Shown here in pieces: positions 1 through 5,422 of a stretch of 5,422 nt of DNA. The notes under the pieces were generated by a model. That model worked only from the letters and a program-made list of their open reading frames with translations. It searched no databases and was not told where the DNA came from. The translations under genes were made by a program, and so were the position numbers. Within the stretch, counting starts at the first letter, position 1, and each line of letters opens with the position of its first letter. The DNA is taken from positions 1 to 5,422 of the forward strand of contig JAUXBI010000126.1 in the NCBI GenBank assembly GCA_030619435.1. The letters run 5' to 3'. This DNA is from Syntrophaceae bacterium (GTDB lineage: Bacteria > Desulfobacterota > Syntrophia > Syntrophales > UBA2210).

Positions 1-672
1 AAGGAAACTGTCCAGGACTATTCTGTGTGGGCAATAGCGGGGCTTCTGATAGGGGCTCGACTGGGATATGTCCTCTTCTATAATCTCGAATATTACGCGG
101 CGCATCCCCTTTACATTATATTTCCCTTTGATCTTTCCGACGGCTTCCGGTTTGTCGGAATCAGCGGCATGTCGTACCATGGCGGTCTTGCGGGTATTGT
201 CGTGGCATCTGTCTGGTTCTGCCGGCGGCGCGCGATAAATTTCTGGCGGTTTGCGGATCTTTTCTGCCCCGCGATACCGCTCGGATATACATTCGGAAGA
301 ATCGGCAATTTCCTGAACGGGGAACTGTACGGGCGTGTAACGGATGTATGGTGGGGCATGTATTTCCCTCTGGACCCGCTTCTCCGGCTTCGTCACCCAT
401 CCCAGCTTTACGAGGCCTTTTTTGAAGGCATATTTCTTTTCGCGATCCTGTGGGGCGTCAGGACAAAGAGCTGGTTTGACGGATCTCTATTGTGCCTGTA
501 TCTTGTCGGTTATGGAGCGGTGCGTTTTTGTATTGAATTTTTCAGACAGCCGGATCCTCAGGTGGGTCTTATCGCGGGTATGCTCAGCATGGGGCAGATC
601 CTCTGCCTTGCGATGATTATCTTCGGTATCACTGTTATACTTGTGAAAAAACGGTGGGGAGAAAACAGATGA
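1..672 (+). CDS. lgt: Prolipoprotein diacylglyceryl transferase Lgt (5' end cut by window)
   Basis: Lgt is an inner-membrane enzyme that moves diacylglycerol from phosphatidylglycerol to the lipobox cysteine of prolipoproteins, the first step of lipoprotein maturation. The frame is open from base 1, so the GTG at 25 is not the true start. The 223 visible residues lack about 40 N-terminal residues compared with the usual 260-270. Family marks, in fragment numbering: SYHGG with the conserved His near residue 60, the Lgt signature GRIGNFLNGELYGR at about 99-112, HPSQLYE at about 132-138, and RFCIEFFRQPD at about 175-185, which holds the conserved Arg and Glu. Several hydrophobic helices are visible, the last near the C-terminus before a basic KKRWGENR tail. 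The stop codon overlaps the start of the next gene (ATGA), so the two are probably co-transcribed and translationally coupled. Identification is secure. Confidence 0.96.
   Translation, partial: KETVQDYSVWAIAGLLIGARLGYVLFYNLEYYAAHPLYIIFPFDLSDGFRFVGISGMSYHGGLAGIVVASVWFCRRRAINFWRFADLFCPAIPLGYTFGRIGNFLNGELYGRVTDVWWGMYFPLDPLLRLRHPSQLYEAFFEGIFLFAILWGVRTKSWFDGSLLCLYLVGYGAVRFCIEFFRQPDPQVGLIAGMLSMGQILCLAMIIFGITVILVKKRWGENR
656..661 (+). promoter_or_regulatory. Ribosome-binding site deciding the start of the selenoprotein gene
   Basis: GGGGAG lies inside the end of lgt, 7 bases before the ATG at 669. It supports 669 as the real start. The ATG at 804, just after the in-frame TGA, has no purine-rich Shine-Dalgarno sequence upstream. 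Confidence 0.75.
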
Positions 673-2000
673 ACAGAAAACTGGTAGTAGCAGGGGGCGG
701 AGCGGGGGGACCTTCCGCCGCCGCGGAGGCAAAAAGGAGAGATCCATCCCTGGATGTGACTATGCTGGAGATGGGCGAGTTTGTTTCATATGCCGCCTGA
801 CCCATGCCCTATTACATCGGTGATGTAATCAGGGATCCGAAAAAGCTTATCGCGAGAACCCCCGAGAAGTTCGAAGAAACGGGGATAAAGGTTAGACTTA
901 ATACCCGCGTTGAGGGTATTGAGGTCGACAGGGGTGAGGTTCTTCTGGCGAATGGCGAAAGACTGTCATACGATGCCCTTGTCATGGGGACCGGCTCTGA
1001 GGCGACCCTGCCCGATATACCCGGCACGATGCAGGAGGGAGTCTTTACCCTGAAAAACCTGCGGGACGGCATTAACATCAGGGAATATATAAGGGGTAAC
1101 AGCTGCCGCAGGGCGGTGATAGTCGGGGCCGGATTTATCGCCATGGAGATGAGCGAAGCCCTGAGAAATCTCGGTCTCGAGACCAGTATCGTGTACAGAG
1201 GCGAGCTTCCGGTCAAGAAGTGGGACCCGGTATTTTCCGGGGTGGTGCTGGAGGAGCTTACGAAAAACGGGGTATCCTTTGTCGCCCATAACTCCCCTGT
1301 TGCGGTTGAAAAGGGTGCAGGGGGACTGCGCCTGGTTACCGGCGAGGGGGAAATAGAGACCGACATTATCATATTCGCCCTGGGTGTAAAACCCGACACC
1401 CGGCTGGCGCGTGAAGCGGGTCTTACAACAGGCAAATCCGGCGCCATCAGTGTGGATTCTTCACAGCATACATCACGCGAGGAGATCTTTGCCGTGGGTG
1501 ACTGCTGTGAGTCATATCACCGGGTGAGTAAAAAATGGGTCCATATCCCACTGGGAGATATGGCGAATAAACAGGGACGGGTGGCCGGTCGTAATATTGC
1601 CGGATACCCCATGGTATTCCCCGGGGTTGTGGGCGCTCAATCTTTTAAGATGTTTGACCTGGAAGTTGCCATGACCGGCCTTGACGAGAGGGAGGCGGAG
1701 AAAAGCGGATATTCTCCCGCAAGCAACATAATCTGGGGAACTCCCGTGGCGCGATCCATGAATAGAGGGCATAAACTGGGGCTCAAGCTGATTGCGGACA
1801 GGGTTTCGGGGAAATTACTAGGCGCGCAGGCGGTGGGACAGAGCGGGGCGGTAAGCCGTATCAATGTTCTGTCCGCGTGTCTGTGGTCCGGCATGGGGCT
1901 TGACGAGACAGGCTACATGGATCTCGCCTACAGTCCATCCTTCGGCGGGGCGTGGGATATAATTCATACAGCGGCCCAGATCCTGGAGAAAAAGCTGTGA
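669..2000 (+). CDS. Selenocysteine-containing class III FAD/NAD(P)H disulfide reductase (CoA-disulfide reductase/NADH oxidase-like), in-frame TGA at 798-800 read as Sec
   Basis: Read through the TGA, this is a 443-residue flavoprotein, the usual length for CoA-disulfide reductase, NADH oxidase/peroxidase and persulfide reductase relatives without a rhodanese domain. Visible parts: FAD Rossmann motif GGGAGG at 9-14 with the ribose-binding Glu at 34; SYAA-U-PMPYYIG with Sec44 where relatives have the catalytic Cys (about 42-44); MGTG at 106-109; NAD(P)H-binding IVGAGFIAMEMSEA at about 151-164; second FAD motif VGDCCE at 276-281; ANKQGRVAG at 299-307; a dimerisation domain from about 315 with AYSPSF at 420-425. 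A SECIS-like hairpin follows the TGA. NADH peroxidases have a His in the first glycine loop; here it is Ala12, closer to CoA-disulfide/persulfide reductases. It should be a cytoplasmic NAD(P)H-dependent reductase of low-molecular-weight disulfides, persulfides or peroxides; the exact substrate is open. The start at 669 has a good ribosome-binding site and overlaps the lgt stop. Alternatives are a nonsense mutation or a sequencing error, both unlikely given position and hairpin. Confidence 0.92.
798..800 (+). other. UGA selenocysteine codon (Sec44)
   Basis: This TGA is in frame with both the FAD-binding N-terminus (669-797) and the rest of the protein (801-2000). It replaces the codon for the single redox-active Cys of the family (YAxCGxPYY). 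The protein matches its family on both sides without any frame change, as expected for recoding rather than decay. Confidence 0.9.
807..834 (+). promoter_or_regulatory. Bacterial SECIS element (SelB-binding mRNA hairpin)
   Basis: ATTACATC (811-818) and GATGTAAT (822-829) are exact reverse complements around a GGT loop (819-821). Below them CCCT (807-810) pairs with AGGG (831-834), leaving only C830 bulged: 12 pairs in all. The loop begins with G and lies 19-21 bases after the TGA. Counting the U of UGA as 1, the loop is G22-G23-U24, which as I recall matches the offset of the GGU in the E. coli fdhF SECIS loop that SelB contacts. The bulged U17 of fdhF is not present. The hairpin lies within the coding sequence for PYYIGDVIRD, as bacterial SECIS elements do. 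Pairing was worked out by eye, without energy calculation. Confidence 0.88.
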
Positions 2001-2016
2001 AGCTCCACGGGTATAA

Positions 2017-3249
2017 ATGGGAAAAATAGTGAGTTTAATATCCAAACCGGCGCCTGCCACACCTAAAAACAACAATTCCCGTCTGGCCTGGAGGATCGGA
2101 ACAGCCACTTTATGCCGGCTCCTTCTGAACACTGCCAGACGTTTCCCCTATCCCTTCGCGCCCGCGCTTGGACGCGGCATGGGGGTTTCACTGGAAGCAG
2201 TCACTTCTCTGATCGCCGTCAATCAGCTGTCAAGCATCCTGAGTCCCCTGTTCGGACCTGCCGGAGATAAATGGGGATACAGGCTTATGCTGCTGGCAGG
2301 GATGGGACTGCTGGCGGCAGGAATGCTGGTTGCCGGTTTTCTGCCATTCTATGGCGTTGTGCTGGTCGCACTGTTTATGGCGGGTCTCGGCAAGGCCATC
2401 TTTGATCCGGCAATACAGGCATATGCGGGACAGCATGTCCCCTTCCACAGGCGGGGGCTGGTAATAGGGATCATGGAAACGGCCTGGGCGGGTAGTTCAT
2501 TGATAGGAATCCCGGTTGCAGGCTTCATGATAGCGCACCTGGGATGGCGGTCACCGTTCTTTCTGCTGGGGGGACTGGGCCTGGCAGGGATAGTCGCTAT
2601 CGCGATACTTATCCCCGGTGGCCGGCAGGCCTCAAGGTCTGCCGGTAAACATACCGGTTACTGGGCTGCGCTGCGACAGTTGGGGCGGGAAAAGAGCGCG
2701 TTGAAAATACTTGGTTTTGCGTTTTTTATCAGCGCCGCCAACGACAATTTCTTCGTTGTGTACGGAGCATGGCTGGAGAACGCCTTTAAACTGGATATTG
2801 TAACCCTGGGAATGACGACTATTGTTATCGGTGTCGCTGAATTGTCGGGAGAGGGTCTGACGGCTTTTCTGTCCGATCGTCTGGGCCTGCGACGCTCCGT
2901 GATTATCGGACTGTTTCTGTCTGGTGTAAGTTATATGGCGCTCCCTTTGTTCGGAGATACTTTTTGTATGGCCATGGTGACTCTGTTTGTCGTTTTTATC
3001 GCCGTCGAGTTTTCCATCGTCTCCTTTCTCTCTCTTTGCACCGAAGTCCTGCCCGGCGCCCGTGCAACAATGATGTCCGGCGTCCTGGCGGCGGCCGGCC
3101 TGGGACGTGTAGCGGGGGCGCTGATCGGAGGACCGGTATGGATGGCTGGAGGTATCTGGGCTGTCGGGTCTGTTTCAGCCTTTATCAGCGTTCTGGCGAT
3201 GGGGTCTCTGTTGTGGGGATTAAATGGCTGGTTGCCTGAAAAACATTGA
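2017..3249 (+). CDS. Major facilitator superfamily (MFS) transporter, substrate unknown
   Basis: This 410-residue, strongly hydrophobic protein has the size and layout of a 12-helix MFS carrier in the cytoplasmic membrane. The MFS motif A between helices 2 and 3 is clear at 80-90 (GPAGDKWGYRL). A second copy lies in the C-terminal half at about 283-293 (AFLSDRLGLRR), showing the two-fold repeat. A basic hydrophilic loop at about 200-230 separates the halves. RGLVIGIMETAWAGSSLIGIP (about 146-166) resembles the helix-5 region of MFS_1 exporters. The gene begins 16 bases after the reductase stop and is probably in the same operon. The start is uncertain: upstream of 2017 there is only a weak GGG, and a GTG at 2029 is possible. 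The first 24 residues are hydrophilic and would precede helix 1. The family is clear, but substrate and direction cannot be read from the sequence. Confidence 0.87.
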   Translation: MGKIVSLISKPAPATPKNNNSRLAWRIGTATLCRLLLNTARRFPYPFAPALGRGMGVSLEAVTSLIAVNQLSSILSPLFGPAGDKWGYRLMLLAGMGLLAAGMLVAGFLPFYGVVLVALFMAGLGKAIFDPAIQAYAGQHVPFHRRGLVIGIMETAWAGSSLIGIPVAGFMIAHLGWRSPFFLLGGLGLAGIVAIAILIPGGRQASRSAGKHTGYWAALRQLGREKSALKILGFAFFISAANDNFFVVYGAWLENAFKLDIVTLGMTTIVIGVAELSGEGLTAFLSDRLGLRRSVIIGLFLSGVSYMALPLFGDTFCMAMVTLFVVFIAVEFSIVSFLSLCTEVLPGARATMMSGVLAAAGLGRVAGALIGGPVWMAGGIWAVGSVSAFISVLAMGSLLWGLNGWLPEKH

Positions 3250-3274
3250 CAATGGTCTTTAGATATTTTATTCT
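3246..3274 (+). promoter_or_regulatory. Sigma70-type promoter for the TAXI TRAP operon
   Basis: A perfect -35 box TTGACA (3246-3251) overlaps the MFS stop codon. After exactly 17 bases comes TATTCT (3269-3274), four of six bases matching TATAAT. The surrounding stretch is AT-rich, unlike the coding DNA on either side. Transcription would start near 3281, giving a leader of about 60 bases before the binding-protein gene. It was found by pattern only. Confidence 0.6.
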
Positions 3275-3327
3275 TTAAATAGTATGCGTCCTGTTGAAAG
3301 AAAACATCAGGCAATAAAACTATCTGA

Positions 3328-3333
3328 AAGGAG
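3328..3333 (+). promoter_or_regulatory. Ribosome-binding site deciding the TAXI protein start
   Basis: AAGGAG lies 7 bases before the ATG at 3341. It places the start there rather than at the in-frame ATG at 3284, which lacks such a site, lies almost on the predicted transcription start, and would put 19 charged residues ahead of the signal peptide. Confidence 0.85.
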
Positions 3334-3340
3334 AGGCATT

Positions 3341-4366
3341 ATGTTTAAGAAGAGAAATCTTGTACTGTTTGTTGTGCTGATTGTGGCTTTGTCAATGGTC
3401 TTTATCAGCCCGACATTTGCGGCGAAAAAAAGTTTCTTTGCGATTGCCACAGGTGGCACGGGGGGCACTTACTATCCCCTGGGGGGGGTTCTGGCTCAGG
3501 CACTGTCCAACAAACTCCCTGACGTTATTGTTACCGCGCAGTCGGGTAACGCGTCTGTCGCGAACTGCAACCTCATAAAAAATCATCAGATCGAATCAGC
3601 GTTCGTACAGAACAATGTTGCCTACTATGCGTATAACGGGGTCGAGCAGTTTGATGGGAAACCCGTTAAAAACCTGAGGGCCATCGCCTCTCTCTACCCT
3701 GAGACAATCCAGATTATTGCCAGAGAGGGCGCGGGCATTAAAACCGCGAAGGATCTTAAGGGAAAGAAGCTGGTACCTGGTGACAGAGGAAGTGGAACAG
3801 AAGTGGACTGTCTGGCGGTTCTTTCAGGTCTAGGTCTTACTTATGATGATTTCGCCGGTGTGGACTGGCTCAGTTTTTCCGGCGCCACCCAGAGGCTGAA
3901 AGACAAGCAGGCGGATGTGGCGTTCATTACAGCGGGGTGGCCCACGGCAGCCGTTACAGAGCTGGCCACGACATCGGATGTCACACTTGTTTCGCTGGAT
4001 GACAAAACCATAGCAAAGATCATCAAGAAGCATCCCTTCTACGCGAAGGTAGTAATCCCTGCGGGCATTTACAGGGGGGTTGATGTAGATACTCCCACCA
4101 TCACTACAATGGCTCAGTGGGTTGTTGATGCCGCTGTTCCGGAAGAGATGGTTTACAACCTTACAAAGGCTCTGTGGGAGAAGGGGGCTTTTGTCCTGCG
4201 TAAAAAGGGCGGCAAGGCTGCTGAAGCGCCGAGCGGAGCTGCAATTATGGCGAAGGCCCATGCCAAGGGTAAAGAGGTTACCATCGGCACAGCGCTTGAC
4301 GGCGTGGCAATTCCCCTTCATCCGGGCGCAGCTAAATTTTACAGGGAGAAGGGTCTGATTAAATAG
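3341..4366 (+). CDS. TAXI-family TRAP transporter solute-binding protein (periplasmic)
   Basis: This 341-residue secreted protein captures the substrate for a TRAP uptake system, which is driven by an ion gradient rather than ATP. The N-terminus is a signal peptide: basic KKR at 3-5, a hydrophobic core at 7-22 and a probable cut after Ala27 or Ala28 (SPTFAA). The mature part opens with the TAXI hallmark IATGGTGGTYYPLGG (35-49). Further family features are QSGNASVANCNLI (67-79), ESAFVQNNVAYYAY (85-98), the VPGDRGSGTEVDC segment (145-157), and FSGATQRLKDKQADVAFITAGWP (179-201). DUF1850 and fused-permease genes follow, the usual TAXI order. It has its own probable promoter and a strong ribosome-binding site, and a hairpin follows it, consistent with high expression relative to the permease. 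Characterised TAXI proteins bind small organic acids or amino acids such as glutamate; the ligand here cannot be assigned. Confidence 0.95.
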   Translation: MFKKRNLVLFVVLIVALSMVFISPTFAAKKSFFAIATGGTGGTYYPLGGVLAQALSNKLPDVIVTAQSGNASVANCNLIKNHQIESAFVQNNVAYYAYNGVEQFDGKPVKNLRAIASLYPETIQIIAREGAGIKTAKDLKGKKLVPGDRGSGTEVDCLAVLSGLGLTYDDFAGVDWLSFSGATQRLKDKQADVAFITAGWPTAAVTELATTSDVTLVSLDDKTIAKIIKKHPFYAKVVIPAGIYRGVDVDTPTITTMAQWVVDAAVPEEMVYNLTKALWEKGAFVLRKKGGKAAEAPSGAAIMAKAHAKGKEVTIGTALDGVAIPLHPGAAKFYREKGLIK

Positions 4367-4383
4367 CAAGCGATTGATCTCTT

Positions 4384-4390
4384 AAGGAGG
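4384..4390 (+). promoter_or_regulatory. Distant Shine-Dalgarno sequence for the DUF1850 gene
   Basis: AAGGAGG is a near-perfect anti-16S match, but it ends 34 bases before the ATG at 4425. A hairpin at 4394-4419 fills the interval. With the hairpin folded, only 3 bases before it and 5 after it remain, giving a normal 8-base spacing. No other plausible start codon lies at normal distance. Confidence 0.65.
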
Positions 4391-4393
4391 TAT

Positions 4394-4419
4394 CCGGGCA
4401 CCGGTTTTCCGGTGCCCGG
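4394..4419 (+). terminator. GC-rich hairpin between the TAXI and DUF1850 genes: partial terminator and/or structured ribosome-binding site
   Basis: CCGGGCACCGG (4394-4404) and CCGGTGCCCGG (4409-4419) form a perfect 11-bp stem closed by a TTTT loop. The stem is followed by TCTTT and then the ATG of the next gene. The shape is that of an intrinsic terminator, but the T tract is short and broken, so read-through is expected. Since DUF1850 and the permease have no other visible promoter, this may set the ratio of binding protein to membrane subunits. It also lies exactly between the Shine-Dalgarno sequence and the start codon of the downstream gene. Confidence 0.7.
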
Positions 4420-4424
4420 TCTTT

Positions 4425-4925
4425 ATGGACAAGAAAAGAATATTTATCCTCTCTTCTATTGCCGCCCTCTTTTTCTTTTCTCTTATTCCCTGTCATGTGT
4501 TGCGAATAGAGGCGGCAAGGAAAAACCAAACGGTTTTCATCCAGATAATCCGGCCGGATTACAGATTTTCAACCAGGTATATTCATTCGGTTGAGTTAAG
4601 CCCTGTCCGGGAATACTTCATAATCGACAGAAACTTTAGAATCGTGCTTTATGAAACGACATTTTCTTCCTGTAATACCGGTCTTCCAACCACCCTTTCC
4701 GGAGATGAAAAGTTCTACAATGTTGGAACCCACCTGCGTATCTCTAACATGCACAGAGTATTGCCGGAACTTAATCTGTGGGTCAATAAAAAATATGACA
4801 ATACCCTGACGCTGGGAGATGGAGAGGTACTGGAGCTCCCCTCTCTGGCCGGAGATACCCTCCTGAGGATAACAGTGGAAAAACTGCCTGTTTTCAATCT
4901 GTTGTATCTGAAAGCAAGAATTTGA
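4425..4925 (+). CDS. DUF1850 family protein of the TAXI TRAP operon
   Basis: This 166-residue protein has a basic start (MDKKR) and a hydrophobic segment at about 6-26, a membrane anchor or uncleaved signal, so the rest probably faces the periplasm. The DUF1850 pattern is recognisable: YIHSVELSPVREYF (52-65), then IVLYETTF (73-80) and TGLP (85-88). Members of this family typically lie between the TAXI binding protein and the fused permease, as here, but their role is not known; an accessory or assembly function is a guess from position. The start at 4425 is chosen because the whole membrane segment follows it and the strong Shine-Dalgarno sequence reaches it if the hairpin folds. The stop lies 11 bases before the permease start, so the two genes are probably translated together. 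Confidence 0.85.
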   Translation: MDKKRIFILSSIAALFFFSLIPCHVLRIEAARKNQTVFIQIIRPDYRFSTRYIHSVELSPVREYFIIDRNFRIVLYETTFSSCNTGLPTTLSGDEKFYNVGTHLRISNMHRVLPELNLWVNKKYDNTLTLGDGEVLELPSLAGDTLLRITVEKLPVFNLLYLKARI

Positions 4926-4936
4926 GAGGACCTTAT

Positions 4937-5422
4937 ATGGAACTGCAGGAAACAGTAGTCATCTCTGAAAACATAGAGGAAATTGCCAAATACGATCCGG
5001 AGTTTCGATTCCGCAAGCTCACGGGCATTACGCTGAAGCTTGCCTTTTTTATGACGCAGATTCTTTCGATATTCCATATTTATACGGCCGGCCTCGGCGT
5101 TTTTCAGGAGTGGAGGCACAGGGCGTTTCACCTGGCCTTCGTCCTGCCGCTTGTGTTCTTTCTTTATACAATAAGAAAAGACAAAACGGAATCCAGAAAA
5201 GATCTTGTCTGTGATGCCATCTATGGCATTATCGGAGCCGCCATTGCCGGCGCCATGTTTCGCGAAATTCTGGAACTTTCAGCATATGCCACCTTCCTGC
5301 TGTCGGCAGCCGTATTCCTGTTTATCATCTATTTCAAACGCAGGGAGTTTCTGTCGAACCGGATTTTTATATATGTGGATTTTGTTATATTTACCATAAT
5401 GATCGTCGTGCTGGCCTACGGC
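4937..5422 (+). CDS. TRAP transporter fused permease (4TM/12TM type), 3' end cut by window
   Basis: The frame is open from the ATG at 4937 to the window end, giving 162 residues of a protein that is usually above 600. GAGGA at 4926-4930, 6 bases upstream and just past the DUF1850 stop, supports the start. The N-terminus has a hydrophilic head with KYDPEFRFRKLTG (18-30). It is followed by FHIYTAGLGVFQEWRHRAFHLAFVLPLVFFLY (46-77), the conserved opening of TAXI-type fused permeases, which join the small DctQ-like and large DctM-like subunits. Four hydrophobic segments are visible, at about 33-50, 63-77, 94-133 (probably two helices) and 143-161. The protein forms the membrane channel that receives substrate from the binding protein encoded upstream. 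The DctM-like part lies outside the window. The segment at about 84-140 looks longer than I remember for typical members. Confidence 0.88.
   Translation, partial: MELQETVVISENIEEIAKYDPEFRFRKLTGITLKLAFFMTQILSIFHIYTAGLGVFQEWRHRAFHLAFVLPLVFFLYTIRKDKTESRKDLVCDAIYGIIGAAIAGAMFREILELSAYATFLLSAAVFLFIIYFKRREFLSNRIFIYVDFVIFTIMIVVLAYG

Noticed and set aside
812..1447. Minus-strand open frame of 211 codons opposite the reductase
   Set aside because: Its translation has no recognisable family, it is rich in Ser/Pro/Arg as shadow frames often are, and it lies entirely antisense to a well-supported gene.
804..2000. A separate 398-residue oxidoreductase starting at the ATG at 804
   Set aside because: It would lack the FAD Rossmann motif and the catalytic residue, and has no ribosome-binding site. 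The missing parts lie in the same frame just upstream of the TGA, so this is the artificial start of a selenoprotein.
669..2000. Pseudogene broken by a nonsense mutation
   Set aside because: The only interruption is a TGA exactly at the catalytic Cys, followed by a SECIS-like hairpin. All other motifs and about 400 downstream codons are intact.
1984..2007. Inverted repeat TGGAG/CTCCA around the reductase stop codon as a terminator
   Set aside because: The stem is only 5 bp with a long loop and no T tract follows, so it is probably chance.
3284..3340. Upstream ATG at 3284 as start of the TAXI protein
   Set aside because: It adds 19 charged residues before a standard signal peptide, lacks a Shine-Dalgarno sequence and lies almost on the predicted transcription start. 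The ATG at 3341 has AAGGAG at ideal spacing.
4482..4493. Possible lipobox (LIPC, residues 20-23) in the DUF1850 protein
   Set aside because: Proline before the cysteine does not fit the usual lipobox pattern, which wants a small residue there. A plain membrane anchor is more likely.
4412..4594. Open frame from GTG at 4412, which also follows the strong Shine-Dalgarno sequence
   Set aside because: The start is inside the hairpin stem, 21 bases from the Shine-Dalgarno sequence, and its frame overlaps the DUF1850 gene without any family match.

Overview
The window holds six genes, all on the + strand, and most likely comes from an anaerobic, selenium-using bacterium. The lineage is a guess: Desulfobacterota or Synergistota would fit the TAXI-type TRAP transporter, the selenoprotein and a base composition of roughly 50% GC. 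No rRNA, tRNA, CRISPR array or mobile element is visible.

Region 1 (1-3249) reads as one operon. It holds the 3' part of lgt (prolipoprotein diacylglyceryl transferase), then a class III pyridine-nucleotide flavoprotein disulfide reductase (CoA-disulfide reductase / NADH oxidase / persulfide reductase superfamily), then an MFS transporter. The first two genes overlap as ATGA, and a 16-base gap precedes the third.

The main discovery is in the second gene. A TGA at 798-800 interrupts its frame exactly where the family has its single redox-active cysteine (SYAxCGxPYYI in relatives, SYAA-TGA-PMPYYIG here). A perfect 8-bp hairpin with a GGU loop follows, extended by 4 more pairs below a one-base bulge. 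Its size and spacing are those of a bacterial SECIS element. The gene is best read as one 443-residue selenoprotein with Sec at residue 44, not as a pseudogene or a short gene starting at 804.

Region 2 (3250-5422) is a TAXI-family TRAP uptake operon: a periplasmic solute-binding protein, a DUF1850 protein and the start of the fused 4TM/12TM permease, which runs off the window. A sigma70-like promoter (TTGACA-17-TATTCT) overlaps the MFS stop codon and probably drives it. Between the binding-protein and DUF1850 genes lies a perfect 11-bp GC-rich hairpin. It sits between a strong Shine-Dalgarno sequence and the DUF1850 start codon, and folding it brings the two to about 8 nt apart. It may act as a partial terminator, a structured ribosome-binding site, or both, and would help express the binding protein above the membrane subunits.

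Nothing in the sequence ties the functions of the two regions together. The reductase probably handles small-molecule disulfides, persulfides or peroxides in the cytoplasm. The substrates of the MFS and TRAP transporters cannot be read from sequence.
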